Below, one piece after another: positions 26,503-35,348 of a DNA stretch of 64,000 nucleotides (position 1 is its first letter; each line of letters starts with the position of its first letter). Made by a program: the position numbers and the translations under genes. Under the pieces are notes generated by a model, which worked only from the letters and a program-made list of their open reading frames with translations, was not told the origin of the DNA and did no database searches. This DNA comes from CALOFP01 sp942492635 (GTDB taxonomy: Bacteria > UBP6 > UBA1177 > CALOFP01), in assembly GCA_942492635.1 (NCBI GenBank), contig CALOFP010000003.1:930001-994000 (forward strand), written 5' to 3'.

Positions 26503-27898
26503 CATCAGACCACACATTCTTTTTGTTCACGACGCGCCCCTTCTTGAAGGAGGCGTTACAAACCTCTACAACGACTACATCTCAAAGCTGCTGGAATCCG
26601 TCTCAAAAGACGTACAGGTTTCTATTTTCTATCCGGTTACCACGCTTCGAGGTGAGCCCTACTCCCTGAAAAGATCGTCTGTCGGAGATATTGAGCTTGC
26701 CTCGGTTGTTGTGCCTCCCCGCTACAAGAGTTTCAGGGAAATCTTCTCAAACAGTCACATAGAAGAGGTTTTCGGTGAATTCCTGAAGGAGGGTACCTTC
26801 TCATGCGTTCACTTCTTCAGTCTGAAGAATCTCTCTCTGAACCTTCCGTTCAAAGCGAAGGAGTGCGGGATACCGACGGTAATGTCGGTTTTCGACCACC
26901 AGCTGCTCTCACCCCTTCCCTTCTGGCACGAAAATCCCCCGGCCATTAAACTTTCCAACTTTGTGGGATCACCCCTCTACAAGTTATTCAGGAGAGCCGA
27001 ATCGTTCATCGGTGGAAAACGCCACTTCAACTGGTTCGAACAGGTTGGGAGATACAGTGCCTTTTACAACAGTAACAGCTACTCATCTCCGGACATTTCA
27101 CTTCTGGAGGAGAGGGACGCTGTTGCCCGGGAGGCGATGAGCTTTATCGATCGCTTTCACTTTTTCTCGAGAAACACATACAACTCCATATACAAGGATC
27201 TTATTCCCCAGGAGAAGGTTTTCTTCATGGAGCAGGGAATCGATACATCCTTTCTGGAGGAGACCAGACCTTTCGAGATCGAGGGCCGTGTCAGAATAGG
27301 CTTTATCGGTGAACCGCTTCCCGAAGAGGGGATCGACACACTCGTCGACGCATTCTCCATTCTCAAGGAGAAGGGTTACGACAACGAACTTCACATCTTC
27401 GGTGAGATATTCGAAAATCGTCCCTTTATCGACCTGCTTAGAAAAAAGGCCAAGGGGCTGAACATCCGTTTTCACGGACCCGTAGCACCTTCGAGGGTAA
27501 ACGTCACCATGGCTGAATTCGAAATTCTCGCGATTCCGTCAAGGTGGCACTCCAGCGATACCTACCTTACCATCAACGCGATTGCCGCAAGACGTGCCGT
27601 TCTTGCACCTGCCTACACCGAGGCCGGCTCTCTCGTGAAGGGAAGCGGACGTGGCATCGTGTTCCAGAGGATAACGGCAGAGGCCATCGCTTCATCCATT
27701 ATCGATCTTGAGGAAAACAGGAAAAGACTCTACTACTACATGAGAATCATCGACGATTTCCGTTTCACCAGTATTACCCAGAACGTTCAGCAGCTTCTCC
27801 GTCTGTACGGATCCTTCCCCAAGAAGGACGTTTCTGAAAAGGTGATGCTGGGCAGGAAACACTTCAAGAGAAAGGCTGACCGACGACGGGGCGTATAA
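26492..27898 (+). CDS. family 4 glycosyltransferase
   Basis: Predicted retaining GT-B glycosyltransferase of 468 residues. The N-terminal half has HILFVHDAPLLEGGVTNLYNDY. The C-terminal Rossmann half has RIGFIGEPLPEEGIDTLVDAF, ELHIFGEI, NIRFHGPVAPSRV and EILAIPSRWHSSDTYLTINAIA in the usual GT4 donor-binding positions. Translation starts at TTG (26492), with AAAGGAG six bases ahead, inside the end of the preceding gene. The stop overlaps the next ATG by one base (TAATG). It probably builds a surface or envelope glycan, in keeping with the envelope genes that follow. No signal peptide. Confidence 0.9.
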   Translation: MTDSIRPHILFVHDAPLLEGGVTNLYNDYISKLLESVSKDVQVSIFYPVTTLRGEPYSLKRSSVGDIELASVVVPPRYKSFREIFSNSHIEEVFGEFLKEGTFSCVHFFSLKNLSLNLPFKAKECGIPTVMSVFDHQLLSPLPFWHENPPAIKLSNFVGSPLYKLFRRAESFIGGKRHFNWFEQVGRYSAFYNSNSYSSPDISLLEERDAVAREAMSFIDRFHFFSRNTYNSIYKDLIPQEKVFFMEQGIDTSFLEETRPFEIEGRVRIGFIGEPLPEEGIDTLVDAFSILKEKGYDNELHIFGEIFENRPFIDLLRKKAKGLNIRFHGPVAPSRVNVTMAEFEILAIPSRWHSSDTYLTINAIAARRAVLAPAYTEAGSLVKGSGRGIVFQRITAEAIASSIIDLEENRKRLYYYMRIIDDFRFTSITQNVQQLLRLYGSFPKKDVSEKVMLGRKHFKRKADRRRGV

Positions 27899-28710
27899 TG
27901 ACGAGAAGAAAAATCGAGATTGAGTCATCCACACTTGCCAAGGCTCTCTTTATTTTCATAATCCTGCTTCTGGCTGGTTTTTTCCTCGGGCTCTACATAG
28001 GTAGAAGCTCCGACGGCAGGGAAGCAGCGCTTCACACCGATGAGAATTGCAACGAGATAATGACTGCCTGCGCCTACAAACTCGAGGGTCTTACCAAGAA
28101 GTTCGGTGCACTCAAACGCTTTGTCAAGAAGCAGAAGCTTTACGATGAAAAGGGGCAGCTCAGAAAGGATATGGTGTGCAGCGCTACGGATACAAAACGT
28201 CCTTCGGAAGATAAGAAGGAATCCTCTGTAGAAAAAGCCCCCGGGGAGAACGAAGTGAAAAAAGAGGCAAAAATGGAAACAGCGGTCAAACCGGAACCAC
28301 AAACACCGAAGGCAGATCCCGTTTCCAAAAAGGAGAATGCATCCCCTCGGAAAAAAAGTGGAAATGACTCACCTGACAAAAAAAAGGAGGCTAATCCATC
28401 CAAGGTCGATATAAGCGATGTTATGAAACAGTTGGACAACCTCGACCAAAAAAAAGATAATATTAAGTCGAATGAAAAAGAAGGGAAGTGTGCCTACGCC
28501 ATACAGCTCTTTTCCGGCAGGAACAGGGAACAGGCGGTTTCAGCCAAGAAGAGGCTCTCGATCCGGGGAATCCGTCTTGTCAAGGGCACCGTAAAGGGGT
28601 CTACTTGGTACAGGCTCAGATACGGCTGTTTCGGATCGAAGGAAGAGGCCGAAATAAAACTGCCCTCACTTCGGCGCAGGGAACCGTCGGCAATTGTCAT
28701 CAGCAACTGA
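27898..28710 (+). CDS. inner-membrane SPOR-domain protein
   Basis: A 270-residue bitopic protein. A short cytoplasmic start is followed by one membrane segment (about residues 14-35, ALFIFIILLLAGFFLGLYIG), then a ~160-residue periplasmic linker very rich in Lys, Glu and Pro. A C-terminal SPOR domain from about residue 196 contains YAIQLFSGRNREQAVSAKKRL and WYRLRYGCFGSKEEAE. SPOR domains bind denuded peptidoglycan at division sites, so a septal or envelope role is likely. The ATG overlaps the preceding TAA by one base, so it is translated with the glycosyltransferase gene. The following HD-GYP gene starts 7 bases after its stop. Confidence 0.88.
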   Translation: MTRRKIEIESSTLAKALFIFIILLLAGFFLGLYIGRSSDGREAALHTDENCNEIMTACAYKLEGLTKKFGALKRFVKKQKLYDEKGQLRKDMVCSATDTKRPSEDKKESSVEKAPGENEVKKEAKMETAVKPEPQTPKADPVSKKENASPRKKSGNDSPDKKKEANPSKVDISDVMKQLDNLDQKKDNIKSNEKEGKCAYAIQLFSGRNREQAVSAKKRLSIRGIRLVKGTVKGSTWYRLRYGCFGSKEEAEIKLPSLRRREPSAIVISN

Positions 28711-28717
28711 AGGTGCC

Positions 28718-29674
28718 ATGATAAATACTCAGAAGTCGGAAGTCGAATATATTCCAATCAGAATAGACACGATAAGCGACGACGAAGTGATCGATTTCGA
28801 TCTCTATACGCTTGAAAAGAACAGATACTTTCTGTTCTGCACAGCCTTTTCCAATTTCAGAAAGGGAGATCTCAGCAGAACATACATTGAAAGAACCCGT
28901 TATCTCTACATTAAGAAAAAGCACAAAAAAAACTACCGCAGATACGTTGAGAAAAACCTTCCCAACATTCTGCACGACAATGCCATGGAAACGGAATCAA
29001 AAGTAGAAATCATCTACGATGTTTCCAACAGCATGGTTGTGGAGATCTTCTCGGATACTAACGCGATGAAACCGGAGAGGGTGGACAACTTCATCGGGAA
29101 TGTCATGGACTTCATGTTCAGCGAGAAGGTGAAGCTCGGGGAGCTCATCAAATTTGCTGAGCACGATTTCTACACATACAACCACTCGCTCCACGTTTTC
29201 ATCTACACCACGATGTTCGCCTCATTCCTGAGATTGACAGACAAGAAAATTCTCTCCAGTCTAAGTCAGGGAGCCTTTCTTCACGACATCGGAAAATCGA
29301 TGGTGAGTACGGAAATAATAAACAAGCCCGGACCGCTCGATGAGTCTGAGTGGAAAGAGATGCAGCAGCACCCTGTCTACGGATACCGAATCGCCCAGGA
29401 CACGATGAAGATTGATGACTCCATCATAAAATCCATAATTCTCAACCATCACGAACGGCTCGACGGAAAGGGATACCCTTCCGGAAATTCCAACATCTCT
29501 TTCTACGACCGGATTGTGGCAATAGCGGACACCTACGACGCCATCACCTCAAACCGCGCCTACCAGATGGCAAAGAATCCATTTGAAACACTGAAATATA
29601 TGATACAGACCCAGTCCAAACGTCTTGATCTTGACCTTATGCAGAAGTTTGCAATCATGTTAGGGAGTAAATAA
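28718..29674 (+). CDS. HD-GYP domain protein, c-di-GMP phosphodiesterase
   Basis: Likely hydrolyses cyclic di-GMP. In 318 residues the N-terminal ~130 residues form an unassigned sensory region. The HD-GYP domain then contains HSLHVFIYT, GAFLHDIGKS (about residue 188), QQHPVYGYRIAQ, ILNHHERLDGKGYP (about 250) and RIVAIADTYDAITSNR, so the metal ligands and the GYP motif are intact. Most family members sit behind receiver or PilZ-like domains; here there is no recognisable receiver or membrane segment. The ATG at 28718 has AAGGTG. The stop overlaps the next gene (TAATG). With flagella and type IV pili in the window, a motility or envelope role is plausible. Confidence 0.92.
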   Translation: MINTQKSEVEYIPIRIDTISDDEVIDFDLYTLEKNRYFLFCTAFSNFRKGDLSRTYIERTRYLYIKKKHKKNYRRYVEKNLPNILHDNAMETESKVEIIYDVSNSMVVEIFSDTNAMKPERVDNFIGNVMDFMFSEKVKLGELIKFAEHDFYTYNHSLHVFIYTTMFASFLRLTDKKILSSLSQGAFLHDIGKSMVSTEIINKPGPLDESEWKEMQQHPVYGYRIAQDTMKIDDSIIKSIILNHHERLDGKGYPSGNSNISFYDRIVAIADTYDAITSNRAYQMAKNPFETLKYMIQTQSKRLDLDLMQKFAIMLGSK

Positions 29675-31491
29675 TGAAAAATCTTTTTTCACTGTTTTTT
29701 GTTCTCTGTCTCTCATTCACCCTGTTTGCAGGTGAAAAAGAGAAGGAACAGACAATCCTGCTGAAAAAAAAGCCTCAGACCGAAAAAAAGGAGATGAAGA
29801 AGAAAAACGGAAAACAAGGCCGTCTTTTCTTCAAAAAGAAAAAGAGTGAAACTGAACTCAAATCTCCATCATCTTCAAAACCGGAAGAGAAGAAAACTCC
29901 CTCAACCAAGAAGATAATCCATAAAAGGGAAAAGCTTCCGGAATCCGAAAAAAAGATTGAAGAGAAGGAAAAGGAGGCGAAAAAGGAGAAGAAACCTTTC
30001 GTGAAGGGAGAAATAGCAAACGTTGGATCCCGTGAAATCATCCATCCATACAACGCCATCGGCGTAAGAACCGGATTGACCAGAATAAACGACATCTACT
30101 ACCTTTCCATCGATCCCAACACCGATTTCAATCTGTGGGACGGTAAACTTCTCATGGGATACCACCTGCCCTTCAATATAGAGATAATAAACACCGATAT
30201 CACAAAGAACGGCGAGGACTCCCTCTTCACTCTCCGAAGCGAAGACTGGGACGAATGGGAAGACTACCTTAGAGTTATAAAGCATTTTCAGTACGGCAGA
30301 ACCGAGGACCAACTCTTCATCTCCATGGGTTCCAACTTCGCCTACTCGGTAGGTCACGGAACCGTGATGAAGCGCTACGTATCCAACTACGACCCGTCCA
30401 CAACCAGAATCGCCGGAAAATTCAACTACTATAACGACTACATGGGATTTGAAACGGTAGTCGGGGACATACCTAAATTCACCACAATGGGAGCGCTCCT
30501 TTTCGTAAAACCCCTCTCCTTTTTCTGCAAGGGGTACAGATGCACATCACTCTCATTCGGCTACACATTCGCAGTCGACAGGAAGGCTCCCAGTAAACTG
30601 GGTTACGTTGACTACATAAATTACGATAATAACGACTACTTTAACGGAAAAAATCCCTTCCCTCCAAGAATAGAATCCGATCCCGATTTCGCCAACAGAC
30701 CGCTTGTGATCGACGAGGGTGCGGTTTTTGTTCACGGAGTTGATGCGGAATTCAAGTTCTACAAGGATCCGTACATCGACATCAAGGGATTCGCCGACTA
30801 CTCCTGGCTTCAGTCGACCATAAAGAAGGAGGAAATCTGCAACAGGCCCGACGGAAAGTGCCAGGATCCGGGAGGCGGCTTCACCTTCGGTCTCCTTGGT
30901 CGATTCAACATCGACGAGAAGAGACGCCATGCAATTCGTACCCAGGTGGAGTACCGTCTCTACGAGGACAGCTACGTCCCATCATTCTTCGATACATTCT
31001 ACAATGTTGAACAGTACGAAATGCTGACAAACGTCTTCGGTCAGAGCAACTTCCGACCCGATGGCCGAGGCAAGTACGCAAGGCTTCTGAACGAAGCCGA
31101 GGGAGATCTGGTTCACTCTTTTCTTCTCGAGTTCAACTACAGCTTTCTGGAAAAGTTTTCACTCTCGGCCGGAATAGAGAGCCTCAAGGACAGTTACAAC
31201 ACCTTTTTTCACCTGGAATTACCGGATTTCTACATACTCAAGGCGATGTTCTCCTACTACAAACGTGGAATGACAAGCCTCGGAGACACTTTCGACAGTA
31301 CCGATGTCGACACAATGATGAGGGGAGTTCTCAGAATAGAGGTACTTCCGGTTCTCTTTATCAACGGGCATCTCGGAAAACAGTGGGTTTTCTGGCCAGA
31401 GAAGAAGATACGTGAGGACGACGACCTCCAGGGACACTTCCTGGCAGCCTGGGACTGGGGACTCAATATTGAGATCGGATACGAGTACTGA
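29674..31491 (+). CDS. outer-membrane protein with Lys-rich N-terminal linker
   Basis: A 605-residue exported protein. The signal peptide MKNLFSLFFVLCLSFTLFAG is followed by ~90 residues of extreme Lys/Glu-rich low-complexity sequence. Then comes a large beta-rich domain (VGVR-type strands, FSLSAGIESLKDSYNTFFHLEL, INGHLGKQWVFW) ending DWGLNIEIGYEY, where an aromatic end residue suggests an outer-membrane barrel. A basic linker of this length next to peptidoglycan could bind anionic cell-wall polymers; that is inference. I do not recognise a specific family. Ribosome site GGGAG. It follows the HD-GYP gene with a one-base overlap and precedes a small exported protein. Confidence 0.7.
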   Translation: MKNLFSLFFVLCLSFTLFAGEKEKEQTILLKKKPQTEKKEMKKKNGKQGRLFFKKKKSETELKSPSSSKPEEKKTPSTKKIIHKREKLPESEKKIEEKEKEAKKEKKPFVKGEIANVGSREIIHPYNAIGVRTGLTRINDIYYLSIDPNTDFNLWDGKLLMGYHLPFNIEIINTDITKNGEDSLFTLRSEDWDEWEDYLRVIKHFQYGRTEDQLFISMGSNFAYSVGHGTVMKRYVSNYDPSTTRIAGKFNYYNDYMGFETVVGDIPKFTTMGALLFVKPLSFFCKGYRCTSLSFGYTFAVDRKAPSKLGYVDYINYDNNDYFNGKNPFPPRIESDPDFANRPLVIDEGAVFVHGVDAEFKFYKDPYIDIKGFADYSWLQSTIKKEEICNRPDGKCQDPGGGFTFGLLGRFNIDEKRRHAIRTQVEYRLYEDSYVPSFFDTFYNVEQYEMLTNVFGQSNFRPDGRGKYARLLNEAEGDLVHSFLLEFNYSFLEKFSLSAGIESLKDSYNTFFHLELPDFYILKAMFSYYKRGMTSLGDTFDSTDVDTMMRGVLRIEVLPVLFINGHLGKQWVFWPEKKIREDDDLQGHFLAAWDWGLNIEIGYEY

Positions 31492-31502
31492 GGGAGAGAA
31501 CA

Positions 31503-32018
31503 TTGAAAAAATCAATAATATTTCTTTCTGCAATTCTATTTTCAACGCTGCTTTTCGGCGAAATATTCCTGAATGGAGTAAAGGCAGAAGGTCTCACAAA
31601 TCAGGAGTTCAAGAACTGCACGGTTCGCTTCGACGCAAACGGCAACCTGCATATAACAGCTCCCGGGATAAAAATCATACAGGAGGAAAAGCAGAGGAGA
31701 CCAACAGAGACATACTACATCTCCATCGATACGGAAAAATTGATCGGTAACTCTCTGGAGCTTTTCATAAACGGAAAACGGGTAGAGATTAAGGGAGACG
31801 ACTCCCCCACCCTCATGAATATATCCGCATACCTTGTTTCGGGGGAAAACTCGCTCGCCCTGATGGCTCCTCCCCAGAAGAGAGAAAGCTCTCTTCATCT
31901 CATTGTAGGAACGGGCAAAAAGGGGAACAATGCCATTTCCATCGAACCTATCATAGATCGGAACGAAAAGTTTGCCGACAAGGGTCTGCAGCTCACCGTA
32001 AAAGTAACAACGGAGTAG
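31503..32018 (+). CDS. small exported protein of unknown function
   Basis: 171 residues beginning with a signal peptide (KKSIIFLSAILFSTLLFG). The mature part is beta-rich and polar (NCTVRFDANGNLHITAPGIKI, ETYYISIDTEKLIGNSLELFINGKRVEI) and looks like a single PEGA- or carbohydrate-binding-like sandwich. I do not recognise a family. Start is TTG at 31503 with GAGGGAGA before it. It lies 11 bases after the outer-membrane protein and 4 bases before a TPR lipoprotein gene, so the three probably make one envelope assembly. Confidence 0.7.
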   Translation: MKKSIIFLSAILFSTLLFGEIFLNGVKAEGLTNQEFKNCTVRFDANGNLHITAPGIKIIQEEKQRRPTETYYISIDTEKLIGNSLELFINGKRVEIKGDDSPTLMNISAYLVSGENSLALMAPPQKRESSLHLIVGTGKKGNNAISIEPIIDRNEKFADKGLQLTVKVTTE

Positions 32019-32022
32019 TTTT

Positions 32023-32841
32023 ATGAAAAAAATCACCTTCGCACTTCTCATCCTCATTATCGCAGCATGTTCCACAGCAAAGAAGGATCCTGCAAAGGAG
32101 TTTAAAAAGGCGGAAAATCACTATCAGCTCAGTCTGAGCGCCTTCCACAGGGGCGATATCCTCTCGGCAAGAAGAGAGATCAACATAGCCATTCATTTTG
32201 CTCCTGAAACGGCCCACTACCTCAACACTCTCGGGCTTATTCTTCTCAACGACAAGGAGTACGAAAAGGCTGAAAAGAGTTTTCAGAAGGCTATATCGCT
32301 GGATAACCTTTATACCGATCCATACAACAACCTCGGAGTTCTCTATCTTGAAAAAAACAGGGTGTCGGAAGCAAGAGAGATGTTCCTCAGGGTTCTGAGC
32401 GACCAGATTTATCCCTATCCTCATTACGCACTCACAAACCTCGGAATCATTTCCGTACGTGAAGGAAAAGATCAGGATGCGGAGAGATATTTCAGCAGGG
32501 CACTGAGACTCAAGCCCGATTACTGTACGGCACTCAAGGAGATGGGACTTCTCTCAGACAAGAGGCAGGATCGCAAAATGGCCCTATCTTACTACGAGGA
32601 TGCGGTAAGGTACTGTCCCGACTACGTTGAAGCCCTCTACCTCGCAGCGACAAGACTGATCTCAGAAGGACGGGAAGAGGCAGGGAAACGTCATCTTCAG
32701 ACCTGTCTAAACATTGAGCATCTCAACATACACGCTTCCAACATTCCCTATATCCGCCAGTGCACCTCCCTCGCCAAAAGCATGGGACTCAAGTTGAAGG
32801 TGGAAAAATCAAAGGGAAGGAAGGAACTCGGCGGGGAGTAA
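32023..32841 (+). CDS. TPR lipoprotein, PilF/PilW-like
   Basis: 272 residues with a lipoprotein signal (lipobox IAAC, Cys16) and about five tetratricopeptide repeats: FHRGDILSARREINIAIHFAP, AHYLNTLGLILLNDKEYEKAEKSF, PYNNLGVLYLEKNRVSEAREMF, ALTNLGIISVREGKDQDAERYFSRAL. The architecture and length fit PilF/PilW-type outer-membrane pilotins that help the type IV pilus secretin, and the genome has the pilus motor operon at 43-53 kb. It could equally be a generic TPR scaffold for the neighbouring outer-membrane protein. ATG preceded by GGAG. Confidence 0.75.
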   Translation: MKKITFALLILIIAACSTAKKDPAKEFKKAENHYQLSLSAFHRGDILSARREINIAIHFAPETAHYLNTLGLILLNDKEYEKAEKSFQKAISLDNLYTDPYNNLGVLYLEKNRVSEAREMFLRVLSDQIYPYPHYALTNLGIISVREGKDQDAERYFSRALRLKPDYCTALKEMGLLSDKRQDRKMALSYYEDAVRYCPDYVEALYLAATRLISEGREEAGKRHLQTCLNIEHLNIHASNIPYIRQCTSLAKSMGLKLKVEKSKGRKELGGE

Positions 32842-32843
32842 CC

Positions 32844-33371
32844 ATGGAGTTCGTAACAGGAACAATTTACTCAAAAATAAGCCGCGGAGCGGGAACCGTT
32901 TACGGAATATTTATCGAAGATAAAGGACCTGTGACCGGCTACTCACGAATCAACGGACCGGTGCTTTTCGACAGGGTCGAGAGTACCGTTCGAAAAACCC
33001 AGAGCGGCCTTTTCATGAACGAGTTCCATCTAGTCGAAAGGTCGCCGCTCCACACAAACCCGAAACATCTGATGCTCGCCTGCTATCTTTCCACTCTGAT
33101 AGGCTGCTTCACAGAGGGCGGCCCGGGAGAAAGGAAGTTTACAGATTCGGTGATCGAACTTCTCGGCCGAAGAACCATCTGCAAAGACGACCTTCGTTCA
33201 ACGGAGATGAGTTGGCTTGAAGCAGTTGGCGTAGGACGGGAAAACAGAAGAACACACTTTGAAACCATACAGGAATACACAGGAAAACTGCTAGACATAA
33301 GGGAACGGTCGATGGAGACCCTTCCCGAAACGGGGGATGAGAGATGGGAAAACTCAACGGTGTCAATATAA
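32844..33371 (+). CDS. hypothetical protein, faintly RecO-like
   Basis: 175 residues, no signal peptide. The start (TGTIYSKISRGAGTVYGIFIEDKGPVTGY) could be an OB-fold barrel. A following helical part (NPKHLMLACYLSTLIGCFTEGG) resembles the first helices of the RecO recombination mediator. The protein is shorter than RecO (~240) and lacks any zinc-binding Cys cluster. I therefore leave the function open. The ATG has GGGGAG. The last 28 bases overlap the DUF4388 gene, so the two are co-translated. Confidence 0.55.
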   Translation: MEFVTGTIYSKISRGAGTVYGIFIEDKGPVTGYSRINGPVLFDRVESTVRKTQSGLFMNEFHLVERSPLHTNPKHLMLACYLSTLIGCFTEGGPGERKFTDSVIELLGRRTICKDDLRSTEMSWLEAVGVGRENRRTHFETIQEYTGKLLDIRERSMETLPETGDERWENSTVSI

Positions 33372-34501
33372 CAAAACTGATTGCGGATACGGTTCAGAAC
33401 CAGTTCAGCGGACACATAGTTTTCAGGAACGGCAACAGTGAAAAGAAGCTTTTCTTCGAAAACAGGTACCTTACGGGTTCAAGCTCCAACGACCCTTCCG
33501 ACTATCTGGGGCAGTACCTCATCAACGAGGGAATAATCAACCTGGAGCAGTTCAACCGTGCATACAAGACAGAGCTTGAAACCGATGTAAAGATGGGAGC
33601 AATCCTCAATCTCATAGGCCTCGCACCAGTCGATAAAATCAGCGAATCTCTGACCAACAAGATTGTCGATACGACTTTCATAGTCTCCTGCTGGGGTTCA
33701 GGCGAGTACGAGCTCTCTGAGGATTATCCACTCACCGCAAATACCGTTGACATAAGGTTTTCACTTGACGATCTCACAAGGCATCTCAACATCAGAGGCA
33801 GCGAGTTTTCGGATATCATACAGATGTTCGGAGTTCTCGGTGAAGTTCCCGAAACGTCCATCCTGGACAAGGATGTTTCACGGCTGAAGAAGCTTGATCA
33901 GCAGATCGTCAACCTTCTTTCCATCGGTAAGACTCTGCCTGAAACACTCCGGGCCCTGCCGGTACACTTCTACCTCATAGCCCGGCACATGCACAAGCTG
34001 TTCGAGCAGGGAATACTTCTTCCCGGAAAGGGACACTCTCTGTCTGAGCATCAGATTTATGAAAACCTCCTCTCCATAAGCGGCAACAAGAAACCTCAGG
34101 AGATCGAGGAGATCACCCGTGAAGAGGTGGGAGACATTTTCAGGCTGGCCGAGCAGGCCTCCGCAGACAAAAATTACTGGAAGGCGGCTCTCTACTACAG
34201 GGTTCTTCTCAACATCAACCCCAACAACATAGTTTTCAGGGATTCACTGAATAACGCCGAATACCAGTACACTCTCTACTTCTACCGAAAAGTTCTGGCT
34301 CCTGCGGCAACAGTCCGCCACAGCGAAGGTGTTGGAGTAATCTCAGATCCTTTCGAGGAGAAGGTTCACCTTCTTCTTGCAAAACATCCCCTAAAGATAC
34401 GTGAAATAGTGAACTACTTCAGCGACCACTACCCTGAAGTAAAAATTCTCAACAGCATTGAAAGACTCAAATCCAAAGGATACATAGTGGAGGTATCATG
34501 A
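33344..34501 (+). CDS. DUF4388 (PATAN-like) protein with C-terminal TPR-like region
   Basis: 385 residues, cytoplasmic. The N-terminal ~110 residues match the DUF4388 pattern common in Myxococcota and related phyla (LIADTVQNQFSGHIVFRNGNSEKKLFFENRYLTGSSSN, then LGQYLINEGIINLEQFNRA), a domain linked to two-component and gliding/motility signalling. The middle is helical and the part near residues 265-310 (AEQASADKNYWKAALYYRVLLNINPNN) looks like a single TPR. A winged-helix-like end (HPLKIREIVNYFSDHYPE) follows. It overlaps the gene before by 28 bases and the one after by four (ATGA). Function is inferred as signalling or scaffolding only. Confidence 0.75.
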   Translation: MGKLNGVNITKLIADTVQNQFSGHIVFRNGNSEKKLFFENRYLTGSSSNDPSDYLGQYLINEGIINLEQFNRAYKTELETDVKMGAILNLIGLAPVDKISESLTNKIVDTTFIVSCWGSGEYELSEDYPLTANTVDIRFSLDDLTRHLNIRGSEFSDIIQMFGVLGEVPETSILDKDVSRLKKLDQQIVNLLSIGKTLPETLRALPVHFYLIARHMHKLFEQGILLPGKGHSLSEHQIYENLLSISGNKKPQEIEEITREEVGDIFRLAEQASADKNYWKAALYYRVLLNINPNNIVFRDSLNNAEYQYTLYFYRKVLAPAATVRHSEGVGVISDPFEEKVHLLLAKHPLKIREIVNYFSDHYPEVKILNSIERLKSKGYIVEVS

Positions 34502-35340
34502 AAATCGCGATAGCCCAGACCGATGCGGTTTTAGGGCGAATTGAACCCAATCTTGAAAAACATATCTGCTACATTGAAAAGGCAATTGCAAAGGGTGCCG
34601 AGACCATCCTCTTTCCGGAACTCTCGCTCACCGGCTACCTTCTTGAAGACCGAGTTAAGGAGATCGCCATCTCGACAGATGAACTTCTCGAACTGTTCAG
34701 AGGAAAGATATCGGGAAACATCACAATCATAGTCGGATTTGCGGAAAGGGATAAACTGGGACACATATTCAACTCCCAGGCGGTTATAGAAATGAACGGC
34801 GGCAACTCTAAACTAGTCTCTCTCGCTCGGAAGGTGAATCTTCCGACCTACGGCATGTTCGACGAAGCGCGTCATTTCAACTCGGGAGATTCCGTAAGCC
34901 TCTTTTCCCACGCCGTCGAAGCTTGTCGCGCCGCGACACTTATCTGCGAGGACATGTGGCATCCCACTCTTCCCCTCGCGCTCTCTCTCGATTTCAACGA
35001 CGTACCCTCCATTCTCTACGCCCCTGCCGCATCGCCATCCAGGGGATACGAAGGCGAAAAACCGTCGAATCTCGAAGGATGGGAAAAGAACATATCCTTC
35101 TATGCGACGGCTCTCGGCATGTACATTTTCAACGCTCAAAGAGTCGGAGTTGAGGACAGCCTCATCTTCGCAGGCGGAAGCATGATCGCCTGCCCCGACG
35201 GATCGATCATCAGGGCGTCACTCTTCAGCGAGGATCTCATAACGGCCGATGTGGATATATCCGAGGTGACGGCGAAGCGCCAGAAGACGAGAATCATTTC
35301 GTCAAAGGATCGTCACATTCTGAAAACCATGCTTTCCTGA
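34498..35340 (+). CDS. nitrilase-superfamily amidohydrolase, likely glutaminase partner of NadE
   Basis: 280 residues with the carbon-nitrogen hydrolase Glu-Lys-Cys triad: FPELSLTGY, ARKVNLPTYGMFDEARHF and LICEDMWHP. The sequence resembles the glutaminase domain that is fused to the front of glutamine-dependent NAD synthetases, including the FDEARHF segment. In this genome that domain is a separate gene, immediately before nadE (8 bases). It probably releases ammonia from glutamine for NadE, or acts on another amide. The start overlaps the previous stop (ATGA). No signal peptide. Confidence 0.85.
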   Translation: MKIAIAQTDAVLGRIEPNLEKHICYIEKAIAKGAETILFPELSLTGYLLEDRVKEIAISTDELLELFRGKISGNITIIVGFAERDKLGHIFNSQAVIEMNGGNSKLVSLARKVNLPTYGMFDEARHFNSGDSVSLFSHAVEACRAATLICEDMWHPTLPLALSLDFNDVPSILYAPAASPSRGYEGEKPSNLEGWEKNISFYATALGMYIFNAQRVGVEDSLIFAGGSMIACPDGSIIRASLFSEDLITADVDISEVTAKRQKTRIISSKDRHILKTMLS

Positions 35341-35348
35341 GGTACCCC

